This document shows positions 8,796-16,617 of a DNA stretch of 64,000 bases, piece after piece; within the stretch, counting starts at the first letter, position 1, and every line of letters begins with the position of its first letter. The stretch spans positions 8,016,001-8,080,000 of the forward strand of contig NC_016935.1 of assembly GCF_000250655.1 (NCBI RefSeq), read 5' to 3'. Under the pieces are notes generated by a model. That model searched no databases. It had not been told where the DNA came from and saw only the letters and a program-made list of their open reading frames with translations. The position numbers were made by a program, and so were the translations under genes. The DNA is from Paenibacillus mucilaginosus 3016 (GTDB lineage: Bacteria; Bacillota; Bacilli; Paenibacillales; NBRC-103111).

Positions 8796-9535
8796 TTACG
8801 CGTTGGTCTTGGCCTTAATCGCTTCCAGCGGCTTGTGGTTGCCGTACTTCGGATACTCACGCGTCGACGGGGCTGCCCACTTCACGGCGTTGGAGAGAAC
8901 GCGGCGCACCTGCTCGTTGTAGAACGTCGGATACGTCTCGTGGCCCGGACGGAAGTAGAAGATCTTCCCTTGGCCGCGGGTGAACGTGCAGCCGCTGCGG
9001 AACACTTCGCCGCCCTCGAACCACGATACCATGATGAGCTCATCCGGTGCCGGGATGTCGAAGTGCTCGCCGTACATTTCTTCTTCCTCGAACTCGATGT
9101 ACTCGCCGATGCCTTCGACGATCGGGTACCCGGGTTCACGACCCAGATGCGCTCTTTCTCGTCGGCTTCGCGCCACTTGAGGTCGCAGGAAGTGCCCATG
9201 AGCGTTTTGAAAATCTTGGAGAAGTGGCCGGAGTGCAGCACGATCAGGCCCATCCCGTGCAGGACGCGGTCCTGGACGCGCTTCACGACTTCGTCGCTCA
9301 CTTCGTGGTGCGCGATATGGCCCCACCAGAAGAGGACGTCGGTGTTGTCGAGCACTTCCTGGGTCAGGCCGTGTTCCGGCTCATCGAGGGTGGCATACGT
9401 AACTTCCACCTCGTCGCCCAGCCCTTCGCCGATCGCGGTATGAATGCCGTTCGGGTAGACGGCGCGGACTTTCTCATTTTTCTTCTCATGACGGAATTCG
9501 TTCCAGATCGTCACACGCAGTTTGGATTGTGCCAT
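8796..9535 (-). pseudogene. ThuA domain protein, single-base frameshift
   Basis: A ThuA (trehalose utilisation, glutamine-amidotransferase-like) protein of about 246 residues, read in two frames. The first frame (9535 to about 9129) gives [29 protein letters not shown] and [16 protein letters not shown]. The second (about 9128 to 8796) continues with [20 protein letters not shown] and [12 protein letters not shown]. The junction is at a GGGT run near 9128-9131 (WVVNPG then YPIVEG), one base short. Start ATG 9535 follows GGAGGG. A divergent AraC regulator lies 230 bases upstream, suggesting control by a sugar. It may be a sequencing error rather than a real lesion. Confidence 0.85.
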
Positions 9536-9763
9536 GTCGGATCCCTCCAAGGTTTGGTTGTTGTGGTTAGGATTGTGCTTGCTGTGATTCGATACCTCTG
9601 AGTATATTGATTCTTTACCCAAAAAGATATGCTCGATCCTGCCGGGGTCTTATGCAAAAATGCCATGGCCCTTCATTCGTGCTATACTGGGGGATATCGC
9701 GCCGTGCCGCTCGGCAGGGCCGGTTTGAATACGGATACATATTAGGGGAACCTGCAAAAGCCG

Positions 9764-10717
9764 TTGGAGCGAGGTGTACGAATTCTGTTGACGAACGCTG
9801 CGCTGGAATCGCCGCTGGAGGCGATCAATGAGAATGTGATCTATCAAAATCCGCTGCTGCGGCTGAAGATCTGGGAGCTGTACTGGGACGTGCCCACGTA
9901 CGGGATCCCGGAGCGGTGGCGCTGGCATTACCATAAGGAAGTGGAATTTCTCGTCGTGCTCGAAGGGCAGCTCGGGGTGCAGACGAAGGACGACTCGTGC
10001 ATCCTCGGACCGGGCGACGTCATGCTGCTCGGCGCCTCACAGCCCCACCGGACCTACAAGAGCGATCCGACGGCGATCCGTCAGGTCGTGTTCCAGGTGG
10101 ACCTGGCCCAGCACTTCGACCAGAGCACAATGCCGTATCTCTCCACGTTCTCGGAGCTGACCCGGCCGCTCGGGGAGCTGAACTACATTTTCCGCGAAAA
10201 TGCCGAGGCCCGGCAGGAAGCCTTCCGCCTCGTGATGGACATCTACGAGGAATCCCAGCAGAAGCAGCGCGGGTACGAGATGTCGATCTCTTCGTCGATC
10301 AAGCGGCTGCTGCTCCTGCTGCTGCGCAGCGACTACCGCGGGGTGCTGGGCCGCACGGACGACACGGAGCTGCTGCGGCTGCGCCCCGCTCTCGACTACG
10401 TCGACCGCCACCTCGGCGAGAAGATCGCGGTCGAGGACGTGTGCGGGCTGCTGAACCTCAGCTACCACTATTTCATCAAGTACTTCAAGAAGGCGATGGG
10501 CCTCTCCTTCGTCGACTACGTGAACTACAAGCGGGTCAAAACGGCCGAGCGTCTGCTGCTCACCCGTGACCTCAGCATCATGGAGGTTGGCTTCGAGGTC
10601 GGCATTCCGAACATGGCCCAGTTCTACAAGCTCTTCAAGCGCCACAACCAGTGCTCGCCGAAGGAGTTCCGCCAGCGTATGCGCAGCCAGGCGGGCCCCG
10701 GCGGGGACGGGGTGTAG
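9764..10717 (+). CDS. AraC-family transcriptional regulator
   Basis: A protein of up to 317 residues. A cupin sensor domain covers about 45-135 (HYHKEVEFLVVLEGQ, GPGDVMLLGASQPH). Two AraC helix-turn-helix motifs occupy about 215-310 (IAVEDVCGLLNLSYHYFIKY; IMEVGFEVGIPNMAQFYKLF). The start is uncertain: I take the TTG at 9764, but a TTG at 9788 after GAGG is also possible. It is divergent from the ThuA gene, the usual pairing in Paenibacillus sugar loci, so it probably senses a sugar and controls ThuA. Confidence 0.85.
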   Translation: MERGVRILLTNAALESPLEAINENVIYQNPLLRLKIWELYWDVPTYGIPERWRWHYHKEVEFLVVLEGQLGVQTKDDSCILGPGDVMLLGASQPHRTYKSDPTAIRQVVFQVDLAQHFDQSTMPYLSTFSELTRPLGELNYIFRENAEARQEAFRLVMDIYEESQQKQRGYEMSISSSIKRLLLLLLRSDYRGVLGRTDDTELLRLRPALDYVDRHLGEKIAVEDVCGLLNLSYHYFIKYFKKAMGLSFVDYVNYKRVKTAERLLLTRDLSIMEVGFEVGIPNMAQFYKLFKRHNQCSPKEFRQRMRSQAGPGGDGV

Positions 10718-10729
10718 GGGGGCGCGGAG

Positions 10730-10944
10730 TGCGAGTGGGACGCCCGGCGTAGCCGCGTCAGGCACGGCTAGCCTGTGAGAGCTGGCGCGAGCCGTGCGGG
10801 AGCAGGGCTGCCCGGCGCAGAAGCGCGGGCTGAGCGCAAGCGGGACGCAGGCGAAGCTGAGTCAGGCACGGCTAGCCTGCGAGAGCTGGCGAGCGAGCGA
10901 GCGGGAGCCGGGCTGTCCGGCGCGAAGCGCGGGCTGGCGAGGCT
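10730..10944. repeat. Two direct copies of a GC-rich ~104-base unit
   Basis: The block around TCAGGCACGGCTAGCCTG followed by GAGAGCTGGCG occurs at 10758 and again at 10862 (104 bases apart), with further shared flanks (GGGACGC, CGGCGC, AAGCGCGGGCTG). It directly follows the AraC stop codon. No open frame of note is seen. Confidence 0.6.
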
Positions 10945-10949
10945 TATTT

Positions 10950-11145
10950 TTGAAATAGCGGAACTACGATGCTCTATCCCCCTTTTTTAGAGGCTATTTT
11001 CCGAAATAGCGGAACTCAGGTATCTTATTTGGTCAAATTCAAGGTTTTGGAGGCGATTTGACCACAAATAAGGCATCTGAGTTCCGCTATCTTCATTTTA
11101 CTCCATGTTTCTGGGCAAATAGCGGATCTGAGTTCCGCTATTTAG
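10950..11145. repeat. Inverted copies of ATAGCGGAACTCAG (hairpin-forming intergenic repeat)
   Basis: A left arm at 11006-11038 and a right arm at 11056-11090 are near-perfect inverted copies about 33 bases long (ATAGCGGAACTCAG ... TTATTT ... GGTCAAAT). A shorter perfect hairpin follows at 11117-11143 (AAATAGCGGA / TCCGCTATTT), and a single copy of the core precedes at 10953. Four core copies in 200 bases suggest a palindromic intergenic element that has multiplied locally. Confidence 0.75.
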
Positions 11146-11189
11146 AATAAGGACCTACAGTGACCCGCCATCTCCACCCATACCGCCTC

Positions 11190-11960
11190 TCCGGACGCAC
11201 TCACTCCTCTTCTTCCACCAGCCAACTTGATCCTGTTTACTCTCACTTCAAGCCGTCCGTCCTTCTAATCCACACTCACCCCTCTTCTTCCACCAGCTAA
11301 CCCGAACCTGATTACTTCTCATCTTTCAGCCCTCCGTCCTCCTGATGCACTCAACCCACTCCTTCCACCAGCTAATCAGGCCCTTTTTACTCTCTCCATC
11401 CAGTCATCCATCTCACCGAATGCCCTCACTCCTTTTCCTCCACCAGCTAACCCGAACCTTATTACTATCTCACCCACCAGCCATCCATCCTTCTCTGGAC
11501 TCACTCCTCTCCTTTCACCAGCTAACTCCTGTTTACTCTCACTTCATGCCCCATCCGTCCTTCTAATCCACACTCACTCCTTTTCCTCCACCAGCTAACC
11601 CGAACCTGATTAATCTCACCCACAAGCCATCCGTCCATCTCACGCACTCACTCCTCTTCTTCCACCAGCTAACCCGAACCTGATTGCTCTCACCTCTCAG
11701 CCCTCCGTCCTCCTGACGCACTCAACCCACTCCTTCCACCAGCTAATCAGACCCTGATTACTCTCACCTTTCAGCCCTCCGTCCTCCTGACGCACTCAAC
11801 CCACTCCTTCCACCAGCTAAGCTGCTCCTGTTTACTTTACTCTCTCCCTCCAGCCATCCGTCCATCTCACGCACTCCCCCTCTTCCTCCACCAGCTAACC
11901 TGAACCTGTTTACTCTCATCCTGCCTTCCGACCCTCCGACGTACGCAGCCCCCTCCTCCC
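11190..11960. repeat. Ten-copy tandem array, 73-78-base period, pyrimidine-rich
   Basis: The core CCACCAGCTAA (or a close variant) recurs at 11215, 11290, 11365, 11440, 11515, 11588, 11662, 11736, 11810 and 11888, a spacing of 75,75,75,75,73,74,74,74,78. Other parts of the unit repeat too (CTCACTCCTCTTCTT before it, AACCCGAACCTGATTACTCTCA after it, CCTCCGTCCTCCTGACGCAC at the end). The plus strand is strongly C/T-rich with little G. Copies are degenerate, no continuous reading frame crosses the array, and there are no unique spacers, so it is neither coding nor CRISPR. It lies between two converging genes. Confidence 0.85.
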
Positions 11961-12249
11961 GGCAGCCAACTGTATCCCTGTCCGTCTACTTTACTCCCCC
12001 CTGCTTCTAACGCAGGTATTTCTTCTTCAGCACAACCTCCTCCCACCCGTCCGCATCCCCCCTTACCAACCAACAAAGCCCCGCTTACCCTCTTCATACA
12101 GGAGAGCAGCATCCTGCAATTCACACGCAGACCGGCTTTGAAGGATAGGCTCCCCCACGCAGCTCACTCCCATTGTGCCAGCCATGTTAGTCCGTGGTGT
12201 ATACCGTCCTAACCCCTCCCCAACCTACCGGCACCTAACCCCAAGGCCC
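11961..12249. other. Gene-free C/T-rich tract after the array
   Basis: About 290 bases that continue the pyrimidine-rich composition without clear unit boundaries. I see no gene, RNA or terminator here. Confidence 0.4.
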
Positions 12250-12951
12250 CTACCACACCGCCGGCTTACCCTGCGGATTCAGCTTGTAGGCCCGCACCCG
12301 CTGGCTGCCCGATGCGGGAAGCAGCAGTCGCTGCTCCACCAGCTGCTGAAGCAGTTCACGGGCATAGCGGGTGCTGATGCCCAGATGCCCGGCAGCCTCT
12401 GCAGGCGTGATCGCTCGCTGCTCCCGGAGGACGAAGCGGAGGATGTCTTTTTCGCGCAGGGACAGCGCTGCCGGGAATACCTCTTCGCCGTACCACCGGC
12501 CGAGGAACTGCTGGATAAGCTGCTGGCAGCGGCGCGGCTTCTCCATAATGTCGTCGTAGGCAAAACGCAGCACCTTCCAGTCATCGAGCACGAGCTGATT
12601 CTGCCGGTACAGCCCGTCCGCAAACTGCCAGCGGGTCGTGTCACGCTGATGGGGACCGTATCCATCGATTTCGATGCAGATCTTGTACGGCGGCCTCAAA
12701 TACGCATAGTCCAGAAACCTCGTACCATCCCGAAAATCCTGAACCTGATACTCCGCCTGAAGATAGTCCCAACTCCCGACAGCGGGCCACCATACGTTCT
12801 CCACAAACCTGCGCTCCGCGTGACCCTGCCCTTCCCGAAGCCTTCGGCGCCGCTCACCGGAGGCGGACTTCCGCTGCTCCTCCATATACGCCTCATAGGT
12901 CTGCTCCCATGCCCCTGACCCTGACCCTGACCCTGACCCTAACCGATCCAT
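12250..12951 (-). CDS. DUF559-like endonuclease-fold protein with C-terminal winged helix
   Basis: A 233-residue protein. Residues about 45-150 resemble DUF559/Vsr-type PD-(D/E)XK nucleases: RRFVENVWWP, then FLDYAYL, then ICIEIDGYGPH and WKVLRFAYDDI. Residues about 165-220 form a winged helix (ITPAEAAGHLGISTRYARELLQQL). The combination suggests a DNA-binding nuclease or regulator, but the role is unknown. The N-terminus is a (Gly-Ser)5 stretch encoded by a GGGTCA hexamer repeat. The ATG at 12951 has GGAGG eight bases upstream. It stands alone beside the tandem array. Confidence 0.6.
   Translation of the reverse strand: MDRLGSGSGSGSGAWEQTYEAYMEEQRKSASGERRRRLREGQGHAERRFVENVWWPAVGSWDYLQAEYQVQDFRDGTRFLDYAYLRPPYKICIEIDGYGPHQRDTTRWQFADGLYRQNQLVLDDWKVLRFAYDDIMEKPRRCQQLIQQFLGRWYGEEVFPAALSLREKDILRFVLREQRAITPAEAAGHLGISTRYARELLQQLVEQRLLLPASGSQRVRAYKLNPQGKPAVW
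12916..12945. repeat. Hexanucleotide microsatellite (TGACCC)n inside the nuclease-like gene
   Basis: Four to five tandem copies of CTGACC/TGACCC encode Gly-Ser repeats at residues 5-13. Because the unit is six bases, copy changes would alter protein length without a frameshift. Confidence 0.7.
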
Positions 12952-12976
12952 CCATTCTTCCTCCCAAGCTCGTATG

Positions 12977-13018
12977 CAAAAAACAAAAAGCCGCCCTTCC
13001 CCATCGGGGACGAGCGGC
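12977..13018 (-). terminator. Terminator downstream of the GH88 gene
   Basis: On the minus strand, GCCGCTCGTCCCC pairs with GGGGAAGGGCGGC (11 of 13), then TTTTTGTTTTTT. It separates the GH88 gene from the nuclease-like gene. Confidence 0.8.
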
Positions 13019-13150
13019 GTGTGCTTCACAACCATCATCTGTCTCTATCGATATTAATCATACCGGATAGCAGCCGAATCTTCAATACTTTGGTGCGGCT
13101 TCCAGATGTTGATTTTGTAAATTCATCCCTGCTGCTAAGTCTGACACGAA

Positions 13151-14361
13151 CTAAAATATACGCCGCTCCCATCCCATCAGCTTCGCGATCGCCTCAACGT
13201 AATAATAGTCGCCGTAGATGAGCGACACGTCGACGTTCTGTCCGGCTGGCTTGTGACCCGTGCCGGAGAGCAGGATCGCCTCGTGCGCCGGCCGGTCCCA
13301 GGTGCCGTAATGCTGCGTGAGCCCGAGCAGGATGCGCTCGGCTCCCTGCCGGTACACGGCGCCCTCAGGGCCCGGGAGCGCCTCCGCGAGCTCCAGCAGG
13401 CCGGAGGCGGCGCAGGCGCCGGCCGACGTATCGCGCGGTTCGCCGGAGAGGTCGGCGGCGGCGCGGAAATCCCAGTGCGGCACGCCGTCCTCCGGCAGGC
13501 AGGCCAGGAAGTAATGCGCCACCCGCCGGGCAGCCTGGAGGTACCGCCGGTCGCCGGTATAGCGGTACGTGTTGGCCATGCCGTGCAGGGCCCACGCCGC
13601 TCCCCGGCTCCACGACGAGTCCGGCGCCGCACCCTGGCCGCCCAGGGACTCGATGACCGCGCCGGTGTGCGGATCGAAGGACACGATGTGATTCACGGAG
13701 CCGTCCTCGCGGATGAAATGAGCCACCACCGTGTCGGCATGGGCCCGGGCAATCTGCGCGAAGCGGGGGTCGCCGCTCTCTTCGGACGCCCAGAAGAGCA
13801 GGGACAGGTTCATCGAGGAGTCGACGATGGACCAGCCGATCTTGTCCTCGTTCCAGGCCCTTAGGAACCGCCCCGCAGGATTGAACCGGCCCGCCAGGAA
13901 ATTCGCCGCCTGCAGCCCCCGCCGCAGTCCGTCCGGGTCCCCGGTCAGCTTATATTTGATCACGGCGGTCGGCAGGAACTGAAATCCTACATCGTGATGA
14001 TACCGGTTGGCCTCGATCATGCGGCGCTCCACTTTTCATCCCACGGCCACGCCGCCTCCCGGTACGCTGCCTCTCCCGTCATATCATGCAGAATCCAGAG
14101 CAGCCCCGGCCAAAAGCCCGACGTCCACCAGTCCACCTGCAGGTCGTCATACACACCGGTCTCCGGCCTCGCCACGTGCGGCGATTTGTCCCCGATCTGA
14201 CCGATCATGCGGCTGACTTTGACCTGCAGTGCCGTCCATACCTCGGGAAGAATGTCACCCAGCTGCCGGGCATCAGCCCAAGCCTTCCCAACCCTTTCCT
14301 CCTTCAAAGAAAAAGCACCTTGTCCTGCAGCCCCATCCATCGCACCTGCGCCGCCTGCCAT
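13151..14361 (-). pseudogene. GH88 unsaturated glycuronyl hydrolase, single-base frameshift
   Basis: A glycoside hydrolase family 88/105 (six-hairpin) enzyme of about 400 residues, acting on unsaturated uronic-acid ends made by polysaccharide lyases. Frame 1 (14361 to about 14036) has VDWWTSGFWPGLLWILHDMTG. Frame 2 (about 14034 to 13151) has NRYHHDVGFQFLPTA, DSSMNLSLLFWASEESGD and SSWSRGAAWALHGM. One base is missing near an AAAAG run at 14033-14037. No signal peptide is seen, so it would be cytoplasmic. The ATG at 14361 has GGAG upstream. A divergent AraC regulator begins 144 bases away. It may be a true mutation or a sequence error. Confidence 0.85.
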
Positions 14362-14504
14362 ATGCCCACGCTCCGTTTCGTTTTTTGGATTGTTCCATGC
14401 CGATGCCCCCCAAGGACCGATCGATCCCAGCATACCAAAAAGAACGCCCGCAAAGTGCAGCGCTCTTATGCTAAAATGTCGTTATCTTACGATTCGGACC
14501 GGAG

Positions 14505-15380
14505 GTGCCCATCCTGAAGCTCACGAACTATTTGAACCTGAATACGCATCCGGTCAGGCTCTCCTTCCGCAAAGAACGGACCGGCGGGCTAGTCGACTAC
14601 TATCATGCCCATCAGGGGCTGGAACTGCTGTATGTTCATGAGGGCGGCGGAAGGGCCGTTGTCGAGCAACAAATCATCGAGATGATTCCCGGCCTCATCC
14701 TCGTCTTCAAGCCGTACCAGCTCCACCGGATCCATGTCCTGCCGCAGCCCGTCCGGCCCTATATCCGTTCGTTGTTCGTGCTGGAGCCGGATGTACTGGA
14801 GCGGTCTTTGGAGCCTTTCGGCAGACTTCAGGCGTTCCTGCGGAGGCTGTGGAAGGACCCTCTCGCCCCCTATGCATTCCAAAGCGAAAATCCAACGTCA
14901 GGAGATCTGCTGCTCAGCCTGTATGAGCATCGGCTCGAATCTTACGAAGCCTCCCCTGCCCGGCTGGAGGAACAGCTGCTCTTCCTTACGGCCTTCACCG
15001 ATTATATACGGTCGGCCTGCATCCCGGTGGCTGCCGCCCCCGCCGACCAACAAGGACCAAAGGGCTCTGCTGCAGCCGAAAAGATGATGGCCTGGGTGGA
15101 GTCCCACTATGCCCGGCCCTTCGAGCTTGCGGAGCTGGCCCGCGCCGTGCACCTCTCGCCGAACCATGCCTCCGCCGTGTTCCGCAAGTATGTGGGGAGC
15201 TCCATCACGGAGTATCTTGCGGCAAGAAGGGTCCGCCAAGCCTGCTGGCTGCTGCGTACGACCGACCTCCCCGTACAGGAGATCGGCCGGGAGGTGGGGC
15301 TGGGGAGCTTTCCGTACTTCTGCCAGCTCTTCAAAAAACACGTCGGCCAGTCCCCCCACCGCTTCCGAAAAGAAGGTTAG
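14505..15380 (+). CDS. AraC-family transcriptional regulator
   Basis: About 291 residues. A small cupin domain (25-90: DYYHAHQGLELLYVHEGG) precedes two C-terminal helix-turn-helix motifs (FELAELARAVHLSPNHASAVF; VQEIGREVGLGSFPYFCQLF). The start is unclear: GTG at 14505 overlaps the GGAGG, while CTG at 14514 is eight bases from it and would give a typical KLTNYLNL start. It is divergent from the GH88 gene and is likely its activator. Confidence 0.85.
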   Translation: MPILKLTNYLNLNTHPVRLSFRKERTGGLVDYYHAHQGLELLYVHEGGGRAVVEQQIIEMIPGLILVFKPYQLHRIHVLPQPVRPYIRSLFVLEPDVLERSLEPFGRLQAFLRRLWKDPLAPYAFQSENPTSGDLLLSLYEHRLESYEASPARLEEQLLFLTAFTDYIRSACIPVAAAPADQQGPKGSAAAEKMMAWVESHYARPFELAELARAVHLSPNHASAVFRKYVGSSITEYLAARRVRQACWLLRTTDLPVQEIGREVGLGSFPYFCQLFKKHVGQSPHRFRKEG

Positions 15381-16255
15381 TCCGGCACAGAGACAGAGGA
15401 AGCTTCCGTCCGGGGGCCTCTTGCGTTCCTGCGATATTGGGTCGGGGAGAGGGCCGTTTGCTTCTTGAACAGCCTGGAGAAGTAAGCGAGCTCCAGCCCT
15501 ACGGCCTCCGCCACCTCCGTCACCGGGACCTCCGTATCCCGCAGCAGCACCTTCGCCTTGTCCATGCGTTTGCGCGTAATATAGGCGATCGGGGAGAGCC
15601 CCATCATCGTCTTGAAGTACGGCATGAAGTAATTCGGGTGAAAATGCATCTGCCGCGCCAGCTCCTCCACCGTGATCCCTTCGCTCAAATGCGTGTCGAT
15701 ATAATGCAGCACGGCCGTGATCTTGCCCTCCGCGGCGGACGGGGCCAGTGCGATGCTCTGACTGTCCTGCTGGCGCAGCGCTTCTTCCATATAATAGGAA
15801 ACCAATTCAAGAAGCACCGACTTGATCCGCAGGGGAGCCGTCAGGGACGGGCTGCGGTACAGAGCCTCCAGTGCCCGGAACTGCCGCTCCAGCCAGTCTT
15901 CATCCCCCACCCGGATGCTGAAGGGAAGATCCAGCATCTGGAACAGATGCACATCCCCGACCTTTGCGCCAAAATGGCACCAATACTTTCCGAAACGCTC
16001 CTCTTCGCTGCACAGGCCGAGCTCCAGCTTCGCCCCCGCGGGCAGGAGCAGCAGCTCTCCCGGCTTCGGATGGTGCAGGCGGCCCCGCAGCCGGATCCAC
16101 CCGCTCCCTTCGCGGATGAAGTAGAAGCGGTTCTCCTCGGGATTCTCGAACCGGTAGCGCCAGTTCGTGCCGACCTTCGTGTAGTGCACCGTATCAAGCG
16201 TCATCTGCACATTGTCCAGATAACTCCTCATGATCTGCAGCTGCCCCTGCTCCAT
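15377..16255 (-). CDS. AraC-family transcriptional regulator
   Basis: A 292-residue regulator. The N-terminal cupin domain (about 30-110) contains ENRFYFIREGSGWIRL and KPGELLLLPAGAKLEL. The C-terminal DNA-binding domain (about 185-280) contains ITVEELARQMHFHPNYFMPYF and VTEVAEAVGLELAYFSRLF. Its end overlaps the end of the converging AraC gene by four bases. No obvious target gene is adjacent; the neighbour upstream on the same strand is the sigma-partner gene behind a terminator. Confidence 0.88.
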   Translation of the reverse strand: MEQGQLQIMRSYLDNVQMTLDTVHYTKVGTNWRYRFENPEENRFYFIREGSGWIRLRGRLHHPKPGELLLLPAGAKLELGLCSEEERFGKYWCHFGAKVGDVHLFQMLDLPFSIRVGDEDWLERQFRALEALYRSPSLTAPLRIKSVLLELVSYYMEEALRQQDSQSIALAPSAAEGKITAVLHYIDTHLSEGITVEELARQMHFHPNYFMPYFKTMMGLSPIAYITRKRMDKAKVLLRDTEVPVTEVAEAVGLELAYFSRLFKKQTALSPTQYRRNARGPRTEASSVSVPD

Positions 16256-16617
16256 CTCTCCGTCCCCCTGCGTCGTTGGCGTGCCTTACCGCCAATCCTC
16301 ACGTTCATGTTGAATCCGCAGGTATATCATACCGCGGTTCCCTAGCGATGCGGTAGCAAAAAAAGCCAACCCTGCAGCAGGCACAATGAGGTGCCGTACA
16401 AGGTTGGCATAAACGCGCGGGATGAGACTGCCGAGTAAAGCAGCGAGCTGCCGTAGAACGGCTTCCGCCGACTGCTCCCCGGCCAGCGACGTAACCCGCC
16501 GCCCGACCGCATGCTCCTGCTGCGTCCTGGCCGCTCTCCGCCGTGCCGCCGTGCTGCCTCGCGCCGCCAGTCCCGCCGCTCTCCGCCGTGCCGCCAGCCA
16601 CGCCGCCCTCCGCCGCG
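16256..16617. other. Gene-free GC-rich intergenic stretch
   Basis: Low-complexity sequence with repeated CCGCCGTGCCGCC blocks at about 16540-16615, between the sigma-partner gene and an AraC gene. Apart from the terminator described separately I see no gene. Confidence 0.5.
16358..16408 (-). terminator. Terminator after the ECF/solute-binding-partner operon
   Basis: Minus-strand arms GCCAACC and GGTTGGC with a 30-base loop, followed by TTTTTTT. It lies about 210 bases after the stop codon. Confidence 0.7.

Noticed and set aside
11345-11566. Possible repeat protein encoded by the 75-base units (FHQL every 25 residues)
   Set aside because: The frame is interrupted in most units by TGA, lacks a ribosome site, and unit length drifts to 73, 74 and 78 bases.
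11190-11960. Possible CRISPR array
   Set aside because: The units are contiguous and degenerate with no unique spacers of even size and no cas genes nearby.
12916-12945. Telomere-like TGACCC repeats
   Set aside because: They lie inside a coding region encoding Gly-Ser and are not at a replicon end.
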